NCBI GenBank assembly: GCA_964036155.1
Contig: OZ038423.1
Coordinates: 31,511,249 to 31,575,248, forward strand
From: Diploscapter coronatus
Lineage: Eukaryota > Nematoda > Chromadorea > Rhabditida > Rhabditidae
Direction: 5' to 3'
Length of the DNA: 64,000 nt
Within the stretch, counting starts at the first letter, position 1, and every line of letters starts with the position of its first letter. The position numbers and the translations under genes are program-made. Shown in pieces: positions 1-12,733 of the stretch. Below the pieces are notes generated by a model. The model saw nothing but the letters and a program-made list of their open reading frames with translations. It was not told the DNA's origin and searched no databases.

Positions 1-3000
1 GCCAGTTTTATACCAGTATCTCTTTGGTTGGGTAGATTTTTAGATTACTTTAGATAGAGGTTGATAAAACATCGAATATGTTGTTCGGAAGCTTGATTTG
101 GAAAGTAAATTTTTATTGTTCGGTATAAGAGCTGGAAAATTTTTATTATCACAACTTTCAATAATAGCTTGATCATAATGATAAAAATCCATATTTTTCA
201 TTTTTCAACTTATCTCCGAAAAAGGAAATCTTCGGTCTATCATCGTTTTCTGGTAAGATAATTTAACCGTAGCTTGGTGGATTCTTGGAAAAAGGGAAAA
301 AAGAAAGGTTCGAATCTAACATCCACAGACCCTGCGCGCGCGTGTGTGTTAATACAGAACCAAATCGTGCATACCAAATGAAGGGGGATATTCAAAGAAG
401 GAAAGAATAGAGGGACACAAATACAGAGTGAATTGCAACGAGAAGAAAGTGAGAGAGATGGAGAAGAAGAATGAGCATTTCTCAAGTCAATGAGAAGATA
501 TTCTAGCCGGTTTTGGTCGGGTTACGATAGCTATTTTGTTGTCCGCATTTGGCATCATGGAATTTTCGGAAGCTCAAAGAACATGTTTCAAACTGATTTT
601 AGCGGCTACTGTGCGCCTCGTTACTTTTATTCGGGGATTTCGAAACTCAAACTTACTTCTAATTATGAGTTCGATTGAGGTCGAGTCCTAAAATTTTCAA
701 ATTGCTGCATTACCAACATTATACATCATTTGTACGTTATTTAATACGGTAATTTCAGAAAATTTTAATTTGTATGATTTTTATTTTTTTATTCTGAAGG
801 CTCTCTCAATTATTACGAAGTTTGACAATGATACTGGTTGAAAGTGTTGTGCTGCGTCGTGTGGTTTTCTGCGGCTTGTCTGATAGATGAGAAGCTTTAT
901 AGAGAGGCAGAAAATGAGAAATAGCGGTTTGAAATGAGATAATCTAGAAACGTAAAATGGAGAAATAACATGAATAAAGACAACAGCGGGATGAGCCATT
1001 GAGTGATAATGATTCATACAAATATCAGCTGGCCATGGGTGATAGACAACTGATAAGGGAAATATATCAGGATTTGGAGAGAGGGAAAGATAAAGACTAG
1101 AGAGATGATGAAAGAAGACGAGAGGGTTAGAGAAAAAGGAGAAATAGTGCTGAAAGATAAAATTAAGGATAGAAAGAGGAGGAAAATAGTCTATGAAAAG
1201 TAGAGATAAAAAGATAGAGATTAGGGAATGGTGATAAAAGTAAGAGAAGAAAGATTTCAAAAGCGATAAGATGATACGAAACCAGGCAAATGCTCGAATC
1301 CTTCATTAACCAATAGGATTCAGAGCCGATTGTTTTTAAAAATCTCACGTCATTTTGTACAGCTTCATTATCTCGTTTTTTTCTGATTTGCATTCTTTAA
1401 ATCAGTAATCAGTAGCATCAATGGACCTGTTTGTATCATCAATTAGCAATTTTTTCTTCTTTTTCTGCAGGACTAATTTGGTGGTCTTATTTTCGAAGTT
1501 TCGAACGAGAAAATAATGGTTTCGGAACTGAGAACCTGGTGCTTTGATAGAAATATTATTGGAACAACTTTTTCGGCAATCTTAGAATGGTATAATTTTT
1601 ATGGCTAGGTTAATTGTATGGAGGTCACAGTTAGCCTATTTTGTAATTTTATTCCGATTTTTTTAACTCGCACCTTTACATTATTGAATGGTGGTATTTT
1701 TGATATTTTATCCCAGCCGATTTTCGAAAGTTTATGATAAGCATATGGTTAGAGATGGTCGGTCACGCTTGCAGAGAAGTAGAGGAAAGTTGACATGAAG
1801 TGTTTTTCTACGGATGTAGTGATAAATTGATAATGGAAAAGAAAAACAGGGAGGATCGTGCTAAACCTGAACCTGTTTTCGAGTGATGCTTCTCTAGCAC
1901 AGAGCTAGAGATGAGGGAAATGGAGAGGATAGAGAAACATAAAATGGCGAGAGATGGAGTGAATTAGAGAGAGAAGAGAAGGAAAACACATCGATGAGAG
2001 GGTCAGTCGATTGATAATGGACAGACAGAAGTGTGTGAACAACCAAATTGAGAGAGGGAAGATGTTGACAACACCCCGAAAATGGAAGAGGAGAAAATAG
2101 GAAAGGAGTTGGAAAATTTGAAAATAATCAGGAAAATTGAAAAATTGCAAAAATCACATTTTGTTCGACTTTCTTACGATAGAAAATCTATTTTTCCTGA
2201 TAAAACTTTATGGAGTACAACTTTATTTGACGTAATAAATTTGCTAGAAATTCAGGTTACTATCGGTGTTAGGTAGCGTCAAAATCGGTTAACCAAGCAA
2301 CTTTATTAGCGCTGTAAAACTTGAAGTTCAACCTTTAAACGTGGAATTTATCGGTCTCTGAAAAACATTATTTCAATTTGACAGTTCTAAACAAAGTTAG
2401 AGACTGAAAATTGTTTCAAATTAGCCATTTTCGCCTGTAAATTTGCTGAAAATCAATATCGCTCTCTAAACTTCCGAATGAAACACTCGATTTTCACTAC
2501 AATTTGGGAACTTGCCGAAAAAAACGCCTGATTTAGCCTTGACACAAAGTGATTCATCTGCCTTTGAAGAAAGACCGTTCCGAAAAAGATAGGCAAAGTG
2601 GCCGAACTAGGTTGGAAATTACCTCGGACTGTCTTCGAACTTCTACACTTTGGTATAGGAACAAATATTCTGATGCTCTAAACTATTGTTCCAGTTTAGC
2701 GAGAGTATGGCTTTGAGTATCGCAGGTTATTTTGTAGGTTCCATTCTTTAAAATGGAAGGAAAGATCATTCTGATTGTTACGATCAAGTTCGAGAAAAAT
2801 ATTAAAATATTTCAGCCTGTTTTGGAGATTGTATTTTAAAGCATAGGAAGAGACGTATTTTTGACGTCTCGATTTTCGGAAACTAGCACGTAAGCACTAA
2901 ACATAGTGTTCGAGTGCAAAGAGTTGTTCGGTTTTTAATTAGACGGAAAATTGGAATCGAACTACGGTAAATTAGCGCTAATTCGCATGGACAAAATCAT

Positions 3001-6000
3001 AGTGGAAACTCGCGAAATTTGCAGAAAACTTTTGGTTCGGAGATTTTTTTGCAAAATAGTATTGATTGAAATTTCATATGTAAAATGAACATTTTAGGAA
3101 GAGTTTTATATTGTAAACTATTTGTTTGAAAAATGACTAAATTTGGCAGAAAATATTATTTATCGATAAAAATTGAATTTCATTCATTAATTTTGGAAAT
3201 TCTTTGTGGTGCAATCATGACAATCAGAAATCACATGAAGAATTGCATTCATCAAATTCTTTAATTTTCACGCGAAAAAATGCTTTTCATTTTTTGACAA
3301 TTATTAAATTTTGACAAATAAAATATTTAAAAAAAAACGAAACGAGAAATATGTGATCAATTTTTTAAAAAAAATTTATTGAATTCTCCACTTTTGGCTG
3401 AAAACCAAGAAAAAATCAACCTTTTCAGATTAAATTTGAAAAATCACATCCTGCGGTTTATTATAATTTAGAAATCGTTAAAATAATCATCTGATCAAAC
3501 TAAACCTAATTTTTAAGATAAAATTTTGGAAAATCCCTAAAATGCCTAAAAATGATGAATATGCTAAATTCATACAAAGGAATCCCTGAGGAACTTGAAT
3601 GTCAAATAAAATCAAATCAAATTTCATTTTGGTCATATTTAAAAATTTCATAGCAACATATTGGAAAACGAAACTCGGAGAATTCACGGAATCAGAGCTG
3701 ATCAGAGAGCTTCTAGCAAAATAAAATACCCCAACCATTTTCAGATCTCTATCCTAATACATAAAAACTAGAGTGTTTTAATAAAACGGCTAGAAATGAT
3801 TGAAACTGCATGTAGCCATGTAGCCAGTGCTAGTTCAGTTTTGTAAGCTGAAATCACTTTTGATTTTTCTGCGTCTTTTCTTTGTCGATTTACTTATCTC
3901 TAACCTTTTCTCCCTGCTATCCTTCTGTCTCTTTTCTCGTTCCACTATTTCTTCTCGTCTTTTTCTCGGCACTCCCTGTGGTTCGTGTAGTCTATCGTTT
4001 GCCTTCTGTTGGCCACGCCCACTTGTCCCTGCATTTCAGCCATTCCACACGGTTCATACCAAACATTCTTGTCGTGCCCATCTCTTCTCTCTATAATTCT
4101 CTTCATCAATCGACTACCGACGAAAAGGGGCGTGGCCTAAATTGGGAATTTGCAACCAGTGGGCGGAGCTAATTTGAAGACCAACTTGAAGATATATTAA
4201 ATTTGAATTGCAGGGTAAGTAAAGGAGTTTGAAATGTTAGAGATTGAACCAAATTTGGATTACTACTGTAAAAAGAAGCTTGATCTCCATGAAATTTTGC
4301 TAAATACCAAGTCTATCGTAATCTGAGTACATAATTTTCCTTATGATATTTTATAAAAGTCAGTATAAAGTAATTGTGCGCATTATTTTTTGCGGGTACC
4401 CAATTTTACTGCGACCCCTTGCAAAATTGTCGAGTATTTTTGCCCAATTAGTTTGCAAGCTTGACTTCTTGTTTCATTCTTTCCCCTCTTCTTGGATGAA
4501 TCGTCAAATTGGGGTCTTTTATAGCTGCTTCTGCTGCTTCATTCCATTCATTTCATTCACCGATATCCTTGGTATTTTTCGTTTTCTTCTCCTACCTCGC
4601 TCTCTCAAAACCCCCATACCATTTTTCTTTCTCTCTTTCTAGCTTCTTTTTCGCTTCTTATAAATACGCACTATTTCGCCGCCGATTTCTCGTCTCCTTT
4701 GTTCATTTTGCTATGTTTGGTGGTCAATTATTCTTCCTTTCCGAAGAGTAATTCTCTTTCTCCATTCCATTTTTGGAAGGACTAAAACCATCTGCCTTAT
4801 CCGAAAAGGAAGAAAATAGCGCACGAAATCGAGAGGGCCAGAGAGTCAGGACAAAGGGCACGCACTGTCCGACTGCCTGCTCTCTCTCTCAAACAAAGAC
4901 TATTTCCCCGAACCATGCTCATGGCATGCAGCAGGCTCTAGGCCTTATAAGGCGAAACGACAGATGAACTGTCATCCCTTATGGGGAAGAGGGGGCTAAG
5001 CTATTTCGGCCCAGACCAACCTCTTGCCCTATCCATGAAAAGAAAGGGTAAATGCTGCGAGATGCGATTGCTGGGATTGGAGGCTAGGAAATTGGAACAA
5101 TTTTAGATTTTTGATGAAGATCAAATTTTTAAACATTATTTTTCAAAGAATAATAATTTTAGCGTATATACTGGAACTCATTAAATTATTATTTCTTTTC
5201 GAACTAAGATTTCGAAATTTACTCGTTTACCTTATGGGAAATAAAATCGTTTTTTCGACAGTTCCACTTTTCAAAACTTCACAATAATTGCGCGATGTTT
5301 TTTCTTAATTTTATCGTTAATGAAGTCGATTTTTAGCGTTCGCGCAGTATAGTGTTTTTCTGGAACGTTTTTCGAGAAAGGAAAGGCAGAAAGATGAAGA
5401 TGAAGGTCATTTCTTGGCTGTATCCCATTTTACCCACCCTCAGAAAGAGGCTCCAACCTTCCTTTTTACTTATTTGGTGCTGCGCGAAAAGGTAATGGAA
5501 TGAGTGAGGCGAGAGAGAATTTGAAATCGAGAGAGAACGAGGCGGTGGCAGAATTGCGAAATCGCCGAAGTTCTACGGGGAATCATAAAAATGGTTGCCG
5601 AAAACAGTTCCGATTTATATGATGATGTTCGGGGCAAGTGCAATGAAATTGTGAAGTGAGTTATGGGTTTTCCTTCATACAAACTCTTCCAAACACTGTC
5701 GCCTACTAGCGACGATGCAATTGTAGCCTGTAATAAGGTTTTATCAGTTCCATAAAAATTGTAAACACTCCAAAGCCACGTCAATTGAAATCTCGTAATT
5801 TGGACTTTTATCTGGAATTTCTTAATTTAGAATTTTAAAATTATCCCAGACTGTTTTTCTCGATCTATTCTCTGTCACGCGAGTGGGGATATTTGTGAGT
5901 TTTCATTTTTCCGGATCTGTTTACGTGTGAATTTGGTGATAAATGATAAAATTCGACGTTGCCTTATCAAATCGAAATCATGGGAGAGAAGGTGGTAGTT

Positions 6001-7037
6001 GCATCGAAAATTTCTCATTTTCGAGTTGACAAAATCACTCTCCCCTTATCATTTTCCTTCTTTTCTTCTCTCTTCAAATTACATACTGTTTCTCTTTTCC
6101 TTTTACAATCTCATTATGTTCTGCGTCTCTTTCTCTCTCTAATGATAGTGATATTGGCTATTTTTCTTCTTCTCTAATTCTATCTGATTACTGCGATATC
6201 TCATAATTTTCTGCTTCTCTCGGCCTCTTCTAACTTTCGCACTATTTCTCATCGCTCTTTCAACAGCCAAACTTGTTTCCTTTTCTCGCTCTCTCTCTCT
6301 CTCTTTCTCTCTCGGCCCTCGTTTTCATTCCTTATTTGGTTCGATCATCGATTGATTTCTTCAGCGCAAACGACGTTTTTTCACGCCTCAAGCAATTTGT
6401 TTTCTATTTTGGGAGATTTTTTCGGAAATGTTATTTTTATGGACAGCTAGAGTAAATAATCGAGAAAAACTATTCGAAAAATGATTTTATTTCCTAAAAA
6501 TTTAGATCGCTTGATCCATCATATTTTTCTTGTAATATAAAACTCCGTGTTTTATATTTTGCTATAACTTTGCATTAGTTTGACGCGCCATTTTCATTTT
6601 CCTGCATTCATATGAAACTATATTTTTCTCTTTTATTTGAAATTGTTTCTATCCGATTTTTTTCTGTTTGAACTTAGCCCTTTCTTCATTTCGTGACGTA
6701 GCCGCTATTTGGAGGTCTGAAACAATAGTTCTGCGTGAGGCGATAGAGAATTTGTTGTGTTCCGTGATGATTTTCGCGATGAATTGAATGCTTCTGTCTG
6801 CATTAGGAAAAGGGTGACGCATAGTTCAGTGGTTGATTGCTTCATTTCGTTGGAGATAAAATCTTCGATCTATAACTTTCTCACTTCAATTCAGATTTGT
6901 TTGCAGAAATATTGATAAAAAGCTGATCTTCATTGGTGTTTTTACTTTCTTTCGTTAAATTTCACCAAATTCAGTACATGTTTGATAATTAGAAGCTTGA
7001 AAAGTGATATTTTGCAAGAAAATCATTATTTTACTGA
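1..7037. other. Gene-poor region with GA-rich and CT-rich tracts
   Basis: I find no gene I can support here. The longest open frames, such as the minus-strand frame at 781-1260, are shadows of purine-rich DNA: their translations are strings of Phe, Ser, Leu and Tyr with no domain and no coding-type splice sites. GA-rich stretches lie near 370-480, 880-1260 and 1890-2110, and CT-rich stretches near 3850-4130, 4520-4740 and 6040-6340. The rest is AT-rich with short homopolymers. The stretch may be intergenic or may hold distal promoters or a long 5' intron of the downstream TEAD gene; the sequence does not decide. Confidence 0.5.
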
Positions 7038-7195
7038 TGATCGGCTGGCCATTTGGAAACCGCAAGACTACGAGACACGAGACATAGGCGGAATGGTATA
7101 GAGTTCAAGATAGGATACGAGATGATGGGTTTTCTTTTTCCACACTATTTATCAATGTCTCGTGGTCTCATCGCAGTTTCCAAGCTGCCTGATCG
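7038..7195. mobile_element. MITE-like inverted-repeat element, family A copy 1
   Basis: The two ends are imperfect inverted repeats of about 45 bp. The left arm (7038-7085) contains CGAGACACGAGACAT and the right arm (7150-7195) contains its reverse complement. A second copy with the same arm sequence lies at 50015-50171 inside an intron of the FN3 gene. There is no open reading frame, so this is a non-autonomous DNA element. I could not fix the target-site duplication. Confidence 0.7.
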
Positions 7196-10100
7196 GCCAG
7201 GTTCCGCTATCTTTTTCATCGGAATTGAAAAGTTGAAGAATTGAGCGATACTTTTGTGTTGAAAGTTGAAGGAGAATCGGAACGGAATGACACACGCACG
7301 CGGCCTGACTTGTCCGCTAGAAACTCGAATGACTCATACCTTTCCTACTTCTTCAGTTAGCGGGGAAAGCCCCACTTCGATAGAAAACAAACGCAAATTG
7401 CGACGAGAAGTGAGACGTTCTAGAAACATCCCCTTTTTGATAGGGTAAAGGGTTGAGGGAAAACGTAGTATGGATAAATCATAATCCATTTAGATAGGAA
7501 CAATATTTTACTGTCGATCTTCGTGATTTTTTCAGTCGTTTCCATCACTTCCGGTCTGGTTTCAGCGCTTATTGGGAATTTCAGGATATTCTTTTAAAGT
7601 TTGGATTTTTTTCGCTTATCAATATTCTTGGTTACCTTCCAATTGATATACATCTGAAATTACGGTTTATCATTTTATAGTTTGAACATTTTTGGGTGTG
7701 TGCGAATTTGCACATTCCAGAAAGTCGTGATGACTCGTTGATAATTTGATGTGATTGCGCAGCTTCAAAATCGAGTCATAGCGCTACAATTTCGCTAGCG
7801 TTTTGCCGTTATCCTTATCATTTCCCCAGAAAATTTGATTTCGGTCGCAGAGTCGGCAATAATTTTCGAATGGTTCTCTGCAAATTTCACGTTATCAGCG
7901 CTCTCATTCTTGAGCCGACTCTGGTGTCCTTAACCATGATGAGATGGCAGACATACAGGGAAAGTTCGACATTTTCGCGTAGCTCAGCCAGCGTTTTATC
8001 TCCATGCCCATTAAAGGACCCATCGGCAAACACGAGAACATTACGTGTTTGAAACGAGAGAATATGTGAAATAGTGAGAAAAGAAGAGGAGAAAAAGGCC
8101 CTTGAATGACTCGATAACTGTTGGCAGAATGGCATGTGATTTTTAGAAGACCGTCTGAAATAGTTTCATTCTGAAGAGAAGCCAGAAAATTTTTTACACC
8201 GTTGAAGAATAACGAAGAAAACACGTTTGAGATACTAAGCTTACATATCATAAATCAAAGATAATAAAAGTTGCATAGAACTAAAGAAACTTTTCTGCAT
8301 CTTCTTCTTTCTCATCTTGCAGGCGCTTTTGGTGATCTCTAAGTGACGGTAGCCGTCAACTTATTGCTAAATTACTACAGAAAATTGATAATTGGTGAAT
8401 GAAATCTGATAATTTCGATAAGACTTTTAGGTTAAGGCGATTATCCATCTTTTGAAACGCTATTTGGAAGACTTGGAAACAGTAGCCAGAGTTTCCTTCG
8501 AAAAAATCCTTCTCATGTGTTTAGGTATAGGTCCTAAAAAATGGCTATGATATTTTATGAATATCGTAATTTTTGGAATAACCTTTCGGCTACCAGGATT
8601 CAGCCAATGGCTAATTTTGCACATTTTACGGAACGCCCATAATCTGGCGAAGTTAGATAGAAAATTTTCATGATATGATGAAAGATGGGCGAGGAAAACA
8701 GGCTGGCCTAAATTTCGAATTTTCAAACGAGGTTCCTAATTTGAGCGGAATTCCAGCGGTGATTCGGTCATTGCGATAAATATGATAATTTTAATCGGGT
8801 CAGGAATTTGGTATATAAACTAGAAGTATAATTTGGGTGATTAAAAATAATCGCGAATTACAAGCTATCATTACTGTAATTTCTGTAACTTTTACAATTT
8901 CCATGAGCACTATTGCTGTTTTCTGGGCTTTGGAAAATTGTTGGAAGTCAAATAAGGAGGTTAGAAAAATTATAATTTCTAGGAGAGCCGATCTTCATAA
9001 GTTTTCTTTGAAAATTTGCATTGAAAAATACAAAAATTTCAAATTTTTCTCAATCCCGTCGGGAATTTCCCACAACCACTTTGCTCATATTATTGTTTTT
9101 TCTTTTTCTTGTATATTTCTCAGACTTTGTTCTGTTTTCCATCAAAAATCGTTGCGCTCGTCACACATTTGTGATGATTTCGCAATCACCGACGCCTCGC
9201 TTATCAAAGTGTGAAGAGACAATTTAACGCCCGAGGCCATCGAGGAGAAAGAGCGCTGTAATTTGAGAGACAGAAAAGAAGCTGGAAATAAAGTGGGAGG
9301 AAAATAGCGTGAGAAAAGATGCAGAAAATGGAAAAGATAAAGAAAAATGACGAGATCCCAAAGAAACATGATTGCAAACCGAAGATTTTTATTCAACGTT
9401 TCAAGCATTCGACGTATCGATTTTCTTCAGGTTTTACCATTTTCTGTCTTCTTTTTCGCTCTAGAAATTTCACGTGCTACTTTCCATTAGTAAATGCGTG
9501 ATCTCTATCTGTAAAGTCTCTTGATCTCCTCACTTTCATGATATCTCTTATTTCCTAGCTCTTGTTACCTCGCATTTCTTCATAATATTTCCTTTCTCCA
9601 ACTGTCTGATATTCTCTCTTTACCTATACTCTCTCGCCCCGATTCGACCTGTGTCGACACGCCGTGTTCTTCACCTTCTTCATTTTTCCTTTCATCGTTG
9701 TGTATGAAATGTCAGTTGCTAAACGAAAGCGGAAGGGAAAGAAAGGGAGTTCTTCAGGGAACAAAGAGGACATGAAAAAATGAGATTCAAGGATGGACGA
9801 TCTTTTTTTTCGAAATCTGATTTTTTTTAATCTTATGCTTAAAAATCATACTAAAAATCTCCAATGTACGAAAGACAATTTTTTCCCAATGTTTTAAACT
9901 AATATTTCACAGATTTATAGTGATGAAAATAAGGTTTGGTTAAACTTTCTGAAAAATTTCCTACCAGTTTGAAATGGTTTTACCACTGGTCTCTCTGCCT
10001 TCTGTGTACTTATGAAACCCCCGGTATAGTCGGGTAGTGCACCTGTGAGAGAGCCTGCGGGAGAGAGTCGAGGAGAGAAATCGAAGTGATTGAGTTTTGC

Positions 10101-10217
10101 GCAGCTCTCCCCGTCCGCACCGTGTTTATGTTGGTTTAACCTGTGTCGCCCGCGCTCCGAGCGAGTGATTTACCTTTCCCCTCTGTTTTCTATAGCTTTA
10201 CAGAACTTTATTTCTAG
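7196..10217. other. No gene seen
   Basis: AT-rich non-coding DNA. Short open frames on both strands around 7870-8250 and 8837-9227 overlap each other, lack recognisable domains and do not link to phase-matched exons. A GA-rich run lies near 9230-9330 and a CT-rich run near 9500-9690. Confidence 0.45.
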
Positions 10218-10353
10218 CAGACTTGGTGGGACTTTTTCACCGCAAAACTTCGGCCATCTCTCTCGTCCCATTATTAAGGATGGTAATTGCAAAGCTGACT
10301 GAAATAATTCACCGCATACGAGATATTCGTGGCGAAAAACGTCCCAAGTCTGC
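10218..10353. mobile_element. MITE-like element, family B copy 1
   Basis: A 136-bp element bounded by inverted GCAGACTTGG / CCAAGTCTGC ends. The interior includes TCTCGTCCCATTATTAAG and AATAATTCACCGCAT, both found again in the second copy at 54768-54899. No coding capacity. Two dispersed copies with shared ends and core support a mobile non-autonomous element. Confidence 0.7.
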
Positions 10354-12733
10354 TCTCTAAGGGTTGCAACGTGTTTAAATCTTTAGCTCGAACTTTTTCT
10401 AGACTCTGACTTCTGGTTTTTAGGGGTCTAGTATCTGGGTCTTTGTTTCTCTAAAAATCTAGATACTCACACTATTTCCAATCTTCTTTTCTTCTACCTA
10501 AGATTTCCATTATATTTCTTCCATTATGCTTCTCTATATACTTATCTTTATTCTACAACTCCCTTACCTATTTTCTCTTCCTCCAGATGATCTTTCTCTG
10601 TAGTTTTCGCTACAGGGAACACTCGACCAAACAGAAAGGGACATTTTAGAGATGTGACATTAGATTTACACAGACATACGCAGGGCAATAGAAAAGGCGA
10701 ATCGGGATTTTGGACGATATAGAAAATGTCGAAACAACAAAGAAATTCATGGCGAAATGTTGAAAAATCAATATCTTTCCAGATTTTTGAGATAAAATAA
10801 AATCTATAGAAGGCTATGAAACAGATTGGAAATTCTAAAATGCTCAACATGAATCCATTTTCTCAATTCTATATTTGATTTCGTACAAGCTAGATTGAGG
10901 TTGCTTTAGCTGGTCTCTACTTTGAACTTCTAAGAGTCATGTATTTTCGCATTATTTTGATTATGATCTTGGACTAATTTCTTTGATTTCTTTATTTCAT
11001 CATTTTTCGATTCACTTTGTTGAGTTTTTGCCGTAATCTGGGGGATGAGCAAACTAGACATTCGCTTCGTTTTGTCGTTGTTTTGTTCGATGCTGATTTT
11101 TCGAGAGTCGCCGTCATTTTTTGCATTTCGTTGTCCAGTTTAATTGCAGTCAATTTTGCCGATAAAACGTACGGCAAAGCGGTATTTTGACCTAGGAAAT
11201 GAAGTAGGCTAGGGCAAGATTGAGATTTTTACGAAATTTTGAGAATTTTGAGTAATTTCATAAAATCAGTTGAAAATCTCACGGCCGTATTATTCTGAGG
11301 GTGTTTTCTAGGGAGTTCTGTTTTTATTATATCGGTAGCGATTTGATCATTTTTGGAAGTTTTCTTCTCAAATCAATACCCTATGGCTGAAAAATAGCAC
11401 GTAAATTTGAGAGAAACCAAAGATGCAGAACGGATGTCTCATTATTTTTATCAGTGACCATATCTGATAGGACACTTTTTACCAGCCACCCGTTTTCTCC
11501 ATCTTTTACTCTCTTTATTTCCCATGCTATCTTCTTTGCTCCCTCTAAACTTCCCTAACCTTCGAAGATTTTCACGATATCTCTATTCATAGGATGTTCG
11601 ATCTAGAGAACACATGCGATATTTTCCCAATGTTGAAAGACAAGCGAGTAAAACTGGCTAGAATAAGTGTTCGGACAGCTGGCGATTGCCTATGTGGTGA
11701 AGGATAGGCATGCGAGTTCGGTTTGGATATAAAATTCTCGATTCGGATATATTCGAGATCGCAATTTCAGATTGCTGCAAGTGTCGTTGGGATGTCGCTA
11801 TCTTTTTGAAGACGATGCCCCCGTTAATCGAAGGGGGGTTTGAAATAGCGAAAGTATGACAAATCAGGGTGGATATCAAGACATTTCAAGCTAATATCTA
11901 GAGAATTAAACAAAAAAATCTGACTTTATATTCGGCTAAAAAGATAGCCGTTGATCTGAAGAGAGTGAGAGAAATTAGAGAAATGCCAAAAATGGGCTGC
12001 CAGATGCAAGAAGCTGATAGGCAGAAGGAAGAGGAGAAGGGGAAGGCAAGGAAGGGGTGTAAACAGCATGATTTATGACGGAAATGGCAGAAAACGGGGG
12101 CAGTAGCTGCAGGAATACGTCGATGAATGAATAGACATTAAGCAGAAATCGATAGATCTTCGATTTTGAGATGCTACAGCGAAATTTTGAAAGAAAATTC
12201 AGCCACCTTTATCTGAAGCTTGATCCATTACACATTAGCCTTAGCTTGAACCTAAATTTTTAGATCGAAATTTGTCCTGATGTAAATTGAAATCCTTTGA
12301 ATAATAGATTTTCAATGGATTTAGTAAGATAACGGAAGTCGTTATATGAGATTCGGAGAATCGTTGTAAACTGTCTAAACGACCAATTTGTTGCGTAAAT
12401 CTAATGGTAGTCGTGTATGACGTTAGCGTGTAATCTCTAAGGGTGTGCCTTCTAGGAGTGATTAACGATTCTTAGTCTAGTTTTTATTACATCTTCCTTA
12501 GATATGATTTCGTGGTTTCTACATCATTTTATCTAAAAATTGCATAGACTTGATAGATTTGATATTTGGCAAATCGAGGATCATCTAAAATACAAATCGA
12601 TGAAAATAATGGATTTTAGCTAAAGTTGATCCATTAGCGTTTGACATTTTCGTGTAATTTGTAAAAAGAGATTGAACAAATCGTGTATTTTATCGTTTTG
12701 GAAAGAAAATCGGCTAAAATCGAAAATTTTCAG
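10354..12733. other. Upstream region of the TEAD gene; no gene seen
   Basis: No supported coding exon. This is the immediate 5' flank of the first identified TEAD exon and probably contains promoter or 5' leader sequence. The TTTTCAG acceptor that touches the ATG shows that either a trans-spliced leader or an upstream untranslated exon joins at 12734. I could not recognise such an exon or any transcription-factor site with confidence. Confidence 0.4.
12727..12733 (+). promoter_or_regulatory. Splice acceptor abutting the egl-44 start codon
   Basis: TTTTCAG ends directly at the A of ATG (12734). In nematodes this arrangement is typical of trans-splicing of a spliced leader onto the 5' end of the mRNA, though cis-splicing from an untranslated exon gives the same signal. 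It fixes the start codon used in the model. Confidence 0.6.

Noticed and set aside
262..325. tRNA-like pattern: TAGCTTGGTGG followed by GGTTCGAATCT
   Set aside because: The two blocks resemble boxes A and B, but the T stem and acceptor stem do not pair and the spacing is too short.
781..1260. 159-aa minus-strand open frame
   Set aside because: Pure shadow of GA-rich DNA; translation is Phe/Ser/Leu/Tyr-rich with no domain, overlapped by another frame and not flanked by sensible splice sites.
12034..12060. G-rich run resembling a quadruplex or CRISPR-like spacing
   Set aside because: Simple purine-rich sequence; no regularly spaced repeats anywhere in the window, and CRISPR is not expected in a nematode.
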